60,000 nucleotides of DNA from assembly GCA_914767715.1 (NCBI GenBank), contig OU612070.1, positions 3,429,501 through 3,489,500 of the forward strand, in the 5' to 3' direction. The translations under genes and the position numbers were made by a program. Source of the DNA: Membranipora membranacea (lineage: Eukaryota; Bryozoa; Gymnolaemata; Cheilostomatida; Membraniporidae). Below are positions 1-12,300 of the stretch, piece after piece (within the stretch, counting starts at the first letter, position 1; every line of letters begins with the position of its first letter). Below the pieces are notes generated by a model that was not told the origin of the DNA, searched no databases, and saw nothing but the letters and a program-made list of their open reading frames with translations.

Positions 1-802
1 AACTGTATAATATAATTTGAGCGCTCTGCATTATCTCACGACACATAGGTCAATATCCCTCTACACTCTGCAGCTACAACAATCACACTATGCTCAGTAT
101 TAAAGAAAGACTGTGTATTGATAGTGAAAAAGGTTAACCGCTCAGACTTAATAGTAATATAGAGAACAGCCCAGCTACATTAATATGAGAACATCTACCT
201 CTTGCTAATTGTACCGAGTGAATGGCAAGCGAGGTCAAAACAGTTCAATCCAATGCGCTTGAGTTGACCTACATCAGACTTAACTCTCTGTAATAAGTGG
301 TAAATAATGTACCAACCTACTATATGCTCTTTAATTTAATATAGAACAGAAATGTGGCAAAGAATAGTATTATTACAAAAAAAAGAAGAAACGTGCAATC
401 TACAATAGCTACCAGGTACTCTATAAATGTATCAGTATGGTAATGTGACTGCGATAGCCATGTAGTATCATTCCCATCTGACAGTCACGTTATAAGATAC
501 CAGTCCATTGGATAGTATTTGTTTAGGCCAAGGCAGCTGCATCATTTTCTCGTTTTATTAGATAAGTATAGACTCATATGAAGAAGCCATCTATGCTATT
601 AACACTGTAGGATCGTCTGGATCATGGCATCAGAGAACATATGTAGCTAAAGTTGGAGTAAGTGGCAGAGCAAAGGGACAAACTGATCATACGTCCTTGT
701 GGTTAAACATGTGAAACAATGAAAAGACATAACAATAAAGACTTTCTGTCACTGATCAGATGGAGGTGTGCTCTTATAGAGCAGCGAGTGTAGAAGGCTA
801 CA
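1..802. other. Non-coding flank, 3' of CD225 gene
   Basis: I see no convincing exon here. On the minus strand the sequence follows the stop codon of the CD225 gene and probably includes its 3' UTR. A minus-strand AATAAA hexamer at 554-559, about 250 bp past the stop, is a candidate polyadenylation signal, but such a hexamer is common in AT-rich DNA. Confidence 0.4.
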
Positions 803-3800
803 CTATCGGCGGCCATAGTCGGAGTCGCTGCTGCTACCAAAATCCCAGTCATCATAGTTATTGGTTTCATAAGAATTCTTAGCCGCGCCGAATAACACAG
901 CGCCAGTGACAACCAATACAATCAGAATGATAATCCAGATCAGATGAAATCCGATACCAACACCTGTAAAACATGAGATCAGATATGTGATTGTTAGCCT
1001 CAAATATGCAACATAAAACTATTATTGCAATATGGTATGGATTGAGTACAAATTAAGTCAAAATGATAAGCGCGGTTCGTAATCGGAACTAGGTAATCAT
1101 ATATATTTAGACTGCCAGAAATGGCCACAACAGATCCGACCAATTGTTATTTCTCATAGGATTTGTCAAGGTATTTCAAAAAAATTTGGCAAGTTGAAAT
1201 CTAATTTTCAGATCATATAGTACAAAGGTATCCATCTGCGTTACAGGAACAAAGATTGTCAAAGATTTGAGTCTGTATCGTATAGCTTCATTTTTAACGA
1301 GATTGTAAGCAAAGTACACCATGCATGCGGAAACAATGAAAGTCTGCATTTTAACTCTTTGATGATCACGATCAGGCTATCAGGAAGTTGGGAAGATATT
1401 GAAGAGCAGAAATTCAGAAGTTCTGCCCAGACTTGTTATCCTGATACTGCAATGACCTCATTCTGTCTACAGTAACGTAACCCGTAGTCCTTTGAATCAA
1501 ATCTAGATATACATATGATAGGTCTGTCCAATAGAATAAAACACATACCGAGAGCGACTTTGTTGAGTGTGAGTGCTTCATTAGACAGGGACTTGGCATT
1601 GGGGTCACCTCTATTGTTAGCGTCCCTCACGTTACAGGATTTGATGAGAGCTGCGATGGCGATACACCAGCAGCAACATAAGCAGTTGAAAATTGAGAAT
1701 CCCAAGTAATCTGGATGGCTGGTAGCCTGTAAAACAATGACAATAGTATATTAAAGGCCATAGATAGGCCCATCATTACATCTTCAGAGAGAAGATCCTG
1801 TACAAGTGAAGAATAATGTTGCACTTGTTTTTCGATATTATCAGACCAATCAGAGGTGTGAATTTGAGATGATTACTCAGATCTCCGAAGCAACTTGTGC
1901 TGTCTGTCTAATTATATTATGTATGAATCTTGATTTTGTAGGGTTTGTAATGTTAGGATACTAAATTTCCTGAAACATTCTCAAAACTAACAAACTTGTG
2001 GCTGCACCTCATCAAAACTCGATTAAAGTTTTCAAGTAAGTAACTTCTCTGAATAATACAGTCCTACACCAAAACTATGATTTAACTTAGCAAGGCTCTC
2101 TCTAAACCAAAAATCAGAAAAAAATTTCATTAGATAGCATTTGGCAAATCCACAAAAGTTGCTTCGAGATTGCTATCAAAATACATCCTAATCAAAAGTC
2201 GCGCTATAATATGTGAATTTCTCTTAACGTTACAGTGACACTGGTGTTACAAAATATGACCTAGGGCTTCATCCAACACTAGCTTGTACCTCGCCAGTTA
2301 TAAAGCTAATCACTTATATCTGTGTCAATATTGGCATAGTGTCTTTTTATTGAGGCTAGCACAAGTTTTTCATTTGACTTTAATTGAAAGTTGAAGCCTT
2401 CCACAATAGCAGCATAGACATTTCACAATCACAGAGTTGCATTACAACCTCACAGCTAACAGATATACGACATGTAACCCAGTCTATCAGGCGAGCCAAT
2501 AATCAATAATGCATAAATAGTTTTCTAAAATACATAGATTATTGAGGTCATCTATCATGTTTCTTGCCAAACATTCCTGTTCAAGCAAATTTCAGAACCA
2601 TTTATCAGCACAGGGGAGGGGGTCGTTGATTAAAGGTTGATTAAAATCCGATGTCTTATCACTCGCCCATCCCGAGGCATGGGCGGCGAAATATGATTGC
2701 TTATTGGCTAGGCCGCAATATCTGCGCCAATTTGCTCTCTGTTTGCAGAGGTCATAGATGACTCTGTGGGTGAGAAAACTGACCATAACATGATTCTATA
2801 GATCATTGCATTTATAGGTGTCATCTCCTTGGGATCTAGCCTAAATTATGTCTCGCAGGTAATTTTGTGGCAGCTACATCAGTGATATGGAGGTATAGCA
2901 ATGCATTATTAAACACCATTTGCAGAAATTTGAGACGAAGCTGGAGCTAACCGCCTGTATATGTTCAATGAATTTCTGGGGACTGAATTCATTCCATAAC
3001 ACAAAGTAAAATGGTGTCCCATGGTATGTGCTGCACCCAGCAGAATAACCCGAAGACTAAAGGCATGTTGCCTATGTAAGTTATTCTGTTGCACACTTGA
3101 GTTGATAATCTAGTGGTAATTAGTTTCTACAGCCATTGCATCTTTAGACGCTGGTATCAGGAGTAACTGACAGTGTGTCATTGACTACAATGGCATCTGA
3201 ATATTGATTTTTAGTCTCTAGCTGTACAAATTCAAGCACAGACAGACACAGACAGATAGATGATTCAAACTTTGGTATAGCACATGCATGCATGATTTTT
3301 GCGCCCCCGCCCGACGCCCCTCCCCGGCGAGGGCATGTTTATAATGAGCCGTGACTCAGTCTTTCCCTTCAGTACCTTCCTAAGCTATATGTACAATGGA
3401 TATTCCTACCTGAGGTTGTACAATAATTGTCTGCTGCTGGGGAGGGTAACCCTGCTGGGGAGGGTAACCCTGCTGCGGTGGGTAGCCTTGTTGGGGTGGA
3501 TAGCCTTGTTGCTGGACAAGAGGTGCCCCAGCCTCAGCGTCCTTACCTATAAATTACACAAAATAACATTGGTTTATTATAAGGTGGTTTGGTCCGGAAA
3601 ACGAGGCATCACGAATATTCAGTGTAGCCTTACACAACATAGGCGTTTAATAATTCAGGTTGGTTATTTTTGCACGGGACCGAGAGGAAAACTCCAAGTG
3701 TGCTCGTTTAGTTCCTAGACTGAACTGACCCTTCTGTAATTGGAAAAAAGTTAGCTTCCAATTGCAACAGCAAAATGTAAATAGATATCAAAACATTTTT

Positions 3801-4425
3801 GTGCAACTTGTATATCGGACTCAACATGTAAGCAGTGTGTTCTTACACCCACAAAAAATTACGAGGGGCTGTGTGTTATTCGGAATTATATCTCTTGGAC
3901 ATTGACAGACTATACTTTTGCAGATTCTATTTTTCTTTTATATTATACTGTATTGAATTTGAAATTGAGGTTATAACATTTTTTATTTCAATGATGTAGG
4001 TCAGGTTACCAAGCATTAAAATAACCTAGCATTCTGTTCCTATTCTAGTTTCCAGTAAAGCTTTGGTAAAGATATTGATATATGATGTTTATCTTAAAAC
4101 TTGTACTCTAAACATCAACTTAGATATTATTCTCAGATCAGGTACAGCATCACACATCATGTTGAAATCTAGTTTAAGTGCTCAAACGGTGCAAGATGCT
4201 GGTAGAGGCATTTCATTATCAACCACCAGAAAGTGGTTGATAATGAAATGCCTCTACCAGCATCTTGCACTGTTTGAGCACTTAAACTAGTTGAAATCCC
4301 ATGCAGCATCAGGCTATGCCAGACAACATATAGATTATTAACTGAAATAATAAAAATTCTTTGGTAAAATAACTGGTAATTTCACCTGGATACTGCTGTT
4401 GCTGATTTTGTCCGTAGTAAGCCAT
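803..4425 (-). CDS. CD225/dispanin-family two-pass membrane protein with GYPPQQ repeats
   Basis: Minus-strand exons are 4386-4425, 3410-3546, 1549-1726 and 803-963; phases join exactly to give 171 aa ending in TAG. Residues 1-59 are Gln/Pro/Tyr-rich and carry four GYPPQQ repeats (about 28-51). Residues 65-143 match the CD225 domain: a Cys-rich membrane segment containing SIFNCLCCCWC (70-80), the conserved loop pattern of Arg, Asn-Arg-Gly-Asp and Ala-Leu, then a second hydrophobic segment (124-143). The tail is acidic and Ser/Asp-rich. This layout is that of PRRT/TMEM91/IFITM relatives, small proteins of plasma or endosomal membranes; the clustered cysteines are likely S-palmitoylation sites. 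The N-terminal repeats resemble those of other Pro/Gln-rich membrane-associated proteins. The exact subfamily and role cannot be assigned. Intron 1 carries a hairpin MITE. Confidence 0.88.
4170..4289. mobile_element. 120-bp hairpin MITE with 9-bp target-site duplication
   Basis: Two 57-58 bp arms (4169-4226 and 4233-4290) are inverted copies of each other with one mismatch around a 6-bp loop. The nine bases GTTGAAATC occur immediately outside both ends (4161-4169 and 4290-4298), which marks an insertion. A 9-bp duplication is typical of Mutator-like elements. It lies in intron 1 of the CD225 gene and has no coding capacity. Confidence 0.85.
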
Positions 4426-6384
4426 GTTTTTTTTCCTTTGGACAGAGTGTAATGAATCCTGGGTGGATGCTCCACTTCTCCTGATCTCTAGACTACAAAT
4501 ACCCGGCTGTGCAGCGCTAATGCTTTCCAGTCAACTAGCCAAGCTCATTGGGCTGTTTAATTATATAGTTGAGTGTATTGACCTATTATAGAGCATTGAA
4601 TTATTGCGTAAAATGAATATGGTACTGCAAGCAAGCGTGCAGTGCAGTCTTGCAAGCGAGACTTTAACAAATCAATAGTATCACAGAGTAAGGATATGCA
4701 GAGGGGACACTTCAATGATCGTTATAGTGCCTGCGGGTTTTTATCCACTGGGGGAAATTCATCAATCTGGCCACCTGCCAATTTCAGAATATATATAAGT
4801 TACAGTGGAGTTTTGTCATGCAGACATAGCCACCTTTGATAGGTCATAATTCATTCTGTATTTATCCTAAAGACTGATTTCCAACTTTTCTGAAATGTCC
4901 AATCTTCAAGCTATACACCATATTATTGTCATTTTTTGCTAGGATACATAGGGTATGAGTAATCCAGGTTTTTAAAATGAGTTTTATCGTATAGATTTAC
5001 ATGGGGATTAGGTCAATGCACGGACATTTCCTAGTTTTGATAACCAGCCGTCTATCAATTGTCACATGTAAATCTATATGAAAAAACTCATTTTAAAAAC
5101 CTGGATTACTCTTAGCCAATGAATCCTAGCACAAAATGACAATAATATGGTGTATAGCTTGAAGGTTGGACATTTCAACAAAGTTGGAAATCAGTCTTTA
5201 GAATAAATACAGAATGAATTATGGCCCATCAAAGGTAGGGATGTCTGCAAGAAAAATGTCATTATAACATGTAGAGATAATGAATTTTTGGCATCCAGCT
5301 GTGCACAATTTTCCCCCAGTGAATCAAAAACCGCAGGCACTATAACTATCATTGAACTGTCCTCTCTGCATATCCTTACTCTGTGATAGTATCATGAGAA
5401 GCTATAGAGCAATCAAATTTCCAGGAAATTTAAGTACATGCAAGTACTAAGTATATTGCAGCAAATAATAAAATATTGATTCATCACACAGGCACAGGGT
5501 GGGTATGAATACCATGGATCATCAAGGCCTGAAATAGCATTCCAGCGCTGTTACAACATTACATTATCATGAATGAGCCAATAATAACTGTATTTCATAT
5601 TATTTTATGTTACATTGTCACATGAGAGACATAAATTACCCTCCCTCTGTTCGGATACTGAAGTGAATTGATGAACTTTCGGGTGAATCACAGCACAACC
5701 AACAGCAAGAATTTGAGTCGATTTCTGAGAAACGTTACACAATCTAAGAATTACCAGGAAATTAATAGGCCTTTTTCTCTGAGTATTAACATTTTCTACA
5801 GTTGCTAAATATCGGCTAAATCGCTTCACATACTTCTGCAATTAGGATGTCATACCTTTTTGCTTTAAAATGTCACATACACGCCAGCGAGCAGACTGCC
5901 TATGCTTTACTTTGGTATATGAGATAGAGTAGTAGTACCGATAGATAGGCCTGCACTTTGAGCAATGAGCTGTGGTGTGCTCAGTAATTCTTGTATATAC
6001 AGTTCTAAGTTCATAGTTACCAGATACAAGCTTTGGCCGGTACAGTGGGAATATTATATCGCTTGGTGTTCACTAATAATCTACACATACGGATACACTG
6101 ACAGTACTCTATGCAGCCATTTTAAGATGATTTCTATGGGCTGGTCGAGTTTGATCATACAAAGTTTAAGCCTAAGAGGTGCCATAGTTAGTATTATCAT
6201 TGTTGGGCTACATGGATGAACGGGGTGAACCAACTGAGATCTGGTTTGGATTATTTGTAAATTTACATTTATAAATCAGTGGGAGACAGAAACTTTCATA
6301 CAAAAAAGATGAGCAATTTTTGGCAGGACAGCTGTAGTAAGTGCTTGACTCATACATAACGTATATATATAAATGTATCTTAAC
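4426..6384. other. Intergenic region between CD225 gene and MBTPS2
   Basis: Upstream of the CD225 start and downstream of the MBTPS2 stop. It contains the 706-bp fold-back element at 4681-5386. Short open frames here (for example near 5605-5841 on the minus strand) lack splice signals or recognisable motifs. Confidence 0.5.
4681..5386. mobile_element. 706-bp fold-back (MITE-like) element, family A
   Basis: The left arm starting TCACAGAGTAAGGATA and the right arm ending TATCCTTACTCTGTGA are inverted copies over most of the element, roughly 330 bp each with scattered differences. The centre is around 5000-5060. The five bases TAGTA flank both ends (4676-4680 and 5387-5391). No transposase frame is present. 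Its tips recur as tiny palindromes elsewhere in the window. Confidence 0.85.
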
Positions 6385-9300
6385 CTAAAACAGTCCGTAA
6401 ACAGCTAGCAGTACGTTACCAATAAGCAGAGCTGTACCAAACATTATAACTAATGATAATATGAGTTCTCTAGTGTCATCGGATTGTTTGTGAAATACTA
6501 TATCAACCAGAGCTTTAGCAATGTACTGTCCATCCAGTGCATAACAAGGCACCACATTCAGTATGGCCAAAGCACCGGATAGTGATATGAAATATCTGAA
6601 ATAGATAGTAGTCAAGGGAAACAACAGAATAAGGGAAACAATTCACAAACTGAGTTAGAGTTGAACATGCTGTTGTTAAATTCTATTAGGGTAGGTGTCA
6701 TGTATTTTTAGAGCCCTTACTAACGCCATTATCTATCATAATCTGAAGTTTCTAGATACTTGACAAAGGCAAGACATTCAAAGTGCCAAGTAGATTATAT
6801 CACGTGATATATCACAGAGTAAGGATATATGATAATAAATGTCTGTGACCCCTCAGATGAATAATAGCTTGGAACATTAATCATAACAGCGAGAGAATTA
6901 CCCAAACTTGTAGACTTAGATAGACAGCAGATTATATAACACAATAAAGATATTGTTAGCTCTGATTCTGTCGTACTTGTAAAGAGATTAAATCACAGAG
7001 TAAGGATATTCTTACTCTGTGATTAAATCATAGCTCTGCCAGACTGTGAGTAGTAGCTTGTCACACAGTGGGTAACAGTATCACAGAGTATATCCTTACT
7101 CTGTGACAGTATATCTGAATGTAATAGAATAAAGTTATCACTTATAAAGCATATACACCCTTATAATCCTGTGGACAAGAAAGGCCATATTGATCCATTA
7201 CTAGAAGTTCAAGTAACACTTCTCAGCTGTAGAAAACAGTCAGCGTAAATAAGTTGACACTTTTTCAAAAAACAATATGATACATAGTCTGAGCCCCCCA
7301 GACTCTTGCACACCCCCCCCCCCCCATCCGACGGCCCCGGGGGGGCATGATACACAATTTTGGAACATTTGTGATATGATGAGTAATTATACACAAACCT
7401 ACTGCAGTTGAAATGAAGCAAATTCATGGAAAGAGTAATTACTAAGATTTCCATCACGATGGCAATTAAACATGGTTCAACGTTTGCCAACAGGAAGAGA
7501 ATGTCCAAATTGATAGCTTATCTTCTTTGGAAAATTAGATGATCAAATTTTGACCTTTTGCGTTATGATAACTTCTTTCAGCATATATAGAAGTGAAGGG
7601 CAGAATTTATACTCTGTTATATGCAGCCACCGGTGTCCACGTGACAAGGCTACTCAAGGGGTACAAACTTGTACTTTACAAGATGCTCCAGTGCCAATTA
7701 CATCCAGAAGGATCATATGACAACTGAATCATCATATACATGACTGTCCCTGGGTATCTGATCGTGTGGAATTTGGTTTACATGACAGGTCAGGAAAAGT
7801 GATCATTAACTGTCAATATTTGTAATGTGATTCAAAGGATACTTGAAGAGATTCTCGAGCATATATGGCAGATATAGAGGGGCAGAGCTTAACTTTGGCA
7901 CGACCTCGCCAATTATTACTGAAAAAAAAAGCAAAGAATGTGCAGATCAAAACAATATCTGTAAACTTAGTAACACAGTGAGTGGTGGTATGAGATGGCC
8001 TTATGTACTTCTAGGGGCGGAATGACGATTTTGACTTCATCACATCCGTATTATCAAGGATAAATATTCATGATCCAAACATGGCCGACCACTATCACGC
8101 TAACAATACAAATTACATTAATAATAAGAATTAGATCAAGTTTGATTCAATCTGTGTGTATTTAGAATCACTCCCCAATGAGCCGTCCAGTGGCTGACCA
8201 GTAGAATGGGAGCAGAATGAAAAATAGGCATATTGGATCACACCAGATCTAAATAGGAATGTTGTTTTTAAGGACTTGTGGGTCTACACTGAAGTCCATA
8301 TTGCTCAATTTTTTACTAGTGTGTACAAAAATTCTACTTGTCTTACTCATCTCATCTTGTGAGGATCAAGTAGACGTGATCTCAAAATGATTGGAATGTT
8401 TGGATATTGTGGAGAAAGTATTGGTAGATAAAGATGACCATGCATCACATAATACAGCCCGTTTACCACTACTTTCAATGTGTTGTACTTGTAGTCACTG
8501 CTCAGTAACAAAATTAACAGACCAATATGATAACTTCCCATCCCACAACAGACTACAGCCTAGTATCAAACTTCTCAAAGTTGGTTCCAGCAGTAATGAG
8601 GTTCGGACGGCAGAAAACCTGCCTATGATTATACGAAAAGCCGTAAAGATATTTTTTATTGGGTTAGAAGTCCTTACGACCTCAAGGTCATCCTCTGTCC
8701 TCAGGGAGCTGACTATGCAAAACAGGAATTATGTAGCATCTTGACAGACGCTGTAGTATTGATTATTATAAACTCAATACTAAACCTTCAACCTCAGCAT
8801 AATTATAAATTTTTTAAATGTAATTTTTTATTTTCCTATTCAATGCCCCTTTCGGGGCCAATGAGAATATTGTTACATTAGATAAAAAGCCTTAATTCTT
8901 TTGAGACCAAAATATTCATAAACAGTTTATATACTACATACAACCAGATTGCTCTATTTTGGTGAACATCTACTCACATGATGAATGAAGGTCAGCGGGA
9001 TGACCGTAGAATAAGACAGGAGGTTTGTGAGCTCTGTATATCACCAGTAATCTCGTCTGGTTACTCAGATGTTTTATATAAGGTGTAAGACAGTTTGACT
9101 GAGCTTGGTCTGTGATGTCACACCGGTCGTGTGTAATCAGTTCTCTCGCTCTAGCACAGTATGTTAGCTTCTATAAAAAGGGTCAACAAAATAATTATCA
9201 AAAAGCATAAGAACAATAAGCAATCTGGACAGGAACCAATATGAAAGTTGAAATGACTCCTTTTTTTGCAGAGACAAATTTAGGGTTGTTTATCCCGTAT

Positions 9301-12300
9301 ATCTGGAAGGACAACACCAAATAAATTATGTACAAATCAGAACAGCTTATGATAAGGTTAACAAAATTTATAACCTAATCGCACATTATTCTAACAACTT
9401 AAGAATGAAAAAAAAACTGTTTGGCTGTATTAAATGTCCACCCATCCCAGGCAACACAGATATAGATACCCAAACAGACAACTTAATCAAAGTTTTCTAT
9501 CGCCTTTTAATGAAATTGACATAATTTTGTATTTTAAATATGAGTAAAATGTGAACAGGTTCATGGGGTTAACAGGTGTTCTTTTGAACTACCCTTGCCT
9601 TTATGCTTACATAAAATGATTTATTATCTCAAGTGCCAAGACCCAACAAATAAGCTGATCACACTCCTGCAAGTCACTGAAGCCTGCATACATGAAGGGT
9701 AATTAATTGAGCTTCAGTCACATACATGTAATTGTCAGTTCGTGGCCAAAATCTTTGCGAAAAACATTTGTAAAAGATACTAGAAACGGGCGATCATAAA
9801 TGCCACAAAACTTCAAAGGTGTGGATGATATACACTCAGGTTGGCGATTGAGTTTATGATGGATGGCCAATTGGCGATGTCATTATACGTGCAAAATAAA
9901 ATGGCTGTCCTTTCCATGCCACCTATGAGGTAGGCGGCCGGAGTCTCGTTGTCCTATTATGTGGCAGAACTCTCCCACATTTATTTTCAGTCAATACAGC
10001 CATAGAATATAACGTAACAAACATGTTATAATCGTGGTATATTTATATATATAATATATAAAAATAAGGGCTCCTCCCCATGCTCCCTCCTTGCTTTTTT
10101 TAATCTGGCCTCACCGGAATTTTTAACTTCGGCTGAGATCAAACACTCCCACCGCTCAGCCACGCTGGGCCGCTTAAGCTTGCAAAGCTCAATGCGAAAT
10201 AATACAGGTGGTTGAATATTATGATTTAGTGGGTGTAAGTAGCAAGAAATAGGTACCAAAACAAGTTAAACCACCAAGTAGTAAAAGAGATGATATGTAA
10301 ATGAAATCTGTCTACACCGGGATTTGAACTCAGTCGGGCCTCTCGCCCAACAAACATGTTAAAATTGTGGTATAATTATATATAATTGTACATTGTATAT
10401 AATATATAATTGTATACAATATATTATATAATTGTATATATTATATAATTGTATATAATATAAAATTGTATATAACATATAATTGATTATAACATACCAT
10501 TGTATATATTATATAATTGTATATACAAAGGAATTATGTATAATAGATTATATGATTGTATATAATATACAATTGTATATAATATATTATGTAATTGTAT
10601 ATATTCTATATATTACATAATTGTATATAATACATTATTGTGAATAATTGTATATATTATTTTATTATATATAATGTATTATATAATTGTGTATATTATA
10701 TTATATATTATATAATTGTATATAATATATAATATAATTGTATATAGCATGTATGTATGTATTATGTATGTGTATGTATTATATAATTGTACGTAATATA
10801 TAATTGTGTGTAATATATATTTGTATGTAATGTATAATTGCATGTAATATATAATTGTATATAATATGATTGTATGTAATGTATGTAACAAAACATGATA
10901 TAGATGCCAATAGGGTATTAGAAAAAGAATCCATCTTCACCGGGATTCGAACCGGGCCTCTCGCCTCTTTGCTTGTTTTTTGGTCACAACCAGGAACTTA
11001 ATGAGGCAGTGGGTAAAAGTAATCCACCAAGTAGTAAAAGAGAAGTTATGAAAATATCAGACCTCACCGGGACTTGAACATGGGCCTACCGTGCTGCAAT
11101 GACCATGCTAACCACTCAGCCACGCCGTCCCGCTGATGCTCTCAGATTTAACTCGACAATGAATAGGTAAAGTGTAATTTTGTTTAATTTTTCTTTTTTT
11201 TAAACTTTAATGGCACATATTAGGCAAAAAATTTGTAAAAAATGTTACATGCAACTGGATTTACTACACATATGTGGTTGAAGACAGGACTTTGATACAG
11301 CCATTTCTTTTATTTTCGAAAATAACCTTTTTTGAAAAAAGTGTTATGAGGCACTGGATATGGGTTTCTTTTATTTTATATACAAATGCGTTTTATATAC
11401 ACATGCGTTTATCATAAACACAAAACTGAAGTTTTGTGGATTAGATAGCGGCCATATAAAGTGACATAAAATAGTTAATCTTCTTATGGTTCTACTGTAC
11501 TATTCTACATCTTATCTTATGGTCATCGGCTGAAACGATTTAACTGCCATGTATTCTGTGCCCCCAACTCTATGCTAAGTGAAACCAGATGAGGTGAACC
11601 TACATATTACCTCTTCTGATATGCAATAATTTATTTCTGTACAAAACCAATCATTGGCAGCATGACTTCTCTTCAATAACAGACTTACTGTATATGCAGA
11701 GATATCACTCCCAGCTGATAGTTTTTCTTTGTTGTATAGAGAATGGAAACAAACATGGTTATCAGTATCTCCACATTGACAATCCTCCTCTACAAACCAG
11801 ATAAGATTATCACCAGGTGATATTATCGTGTTTCTTTGTTAGATCGTTTTGAGCAGCAAAATCAACTATCCATGAAATAAAGGCCATGTTCGGAAATGAC
11901 AATGTATTTTGTACAGGACCGCCATAAAATAAAACAACCCATAAGAATTCAGCAATTTTGTACTTAAAATAAGAACACGGATTGTGATACCAACCTTCAC
12001 TGTCATGTCTGGTGGTGAACCACATGTATGTTACTTTATACATTTGTGACAGTAAAAATCTAGATCAGGGTTCTTAAATTACTTGCAGGCAGTCAAATGG
12101 AAGAGGACATATCATAGACTGTGTACCTGTGAGCGATACAGGGTGGGCTAGATCCCCTAACATCTCTTGTGGTATTTTATAAGACACTGTATAGTTACTC
12201 TGCAGAGATGTGACCAGACACTGTACCCAATCAGAGACAGAGTTAACTCGGCAATCATCTATCTGTGTTACTATATCACCTGATACAAAGCCTGTAGCAC

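Noticed and set aside
7291-7345. Assembly error or sequencing artefact in the C/G runs
   Set aside because: The exact 8-bp direct repeats on both sides and a related inverted copy at 40.9 kb argue for a real insertion, though run lengths may be inexact.
8391-8744. 117-codon plus-strand open frame in an MBTPS2 intron
   Set aside because: No recognisable motif, no splice context and antisense to a well-defined gene; true MBTPS2 exons lie on either side.
8680-8760. Minus-strand CYIIPVL peptide that seemed to fit the Cys-rich part of S2P
   Set aside because: No donor before an in-frame stop; the real Cys-rich exons were found at 8978-9170 and 11689-11789 with exact phase.
11062-11136. Working tRNA gene on the minus strand
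   Set aside because: A- and B-box words are present but the acceptor stem does not pair cleanly, and the unit recurs in degraded form nearby, which fits a SINE.
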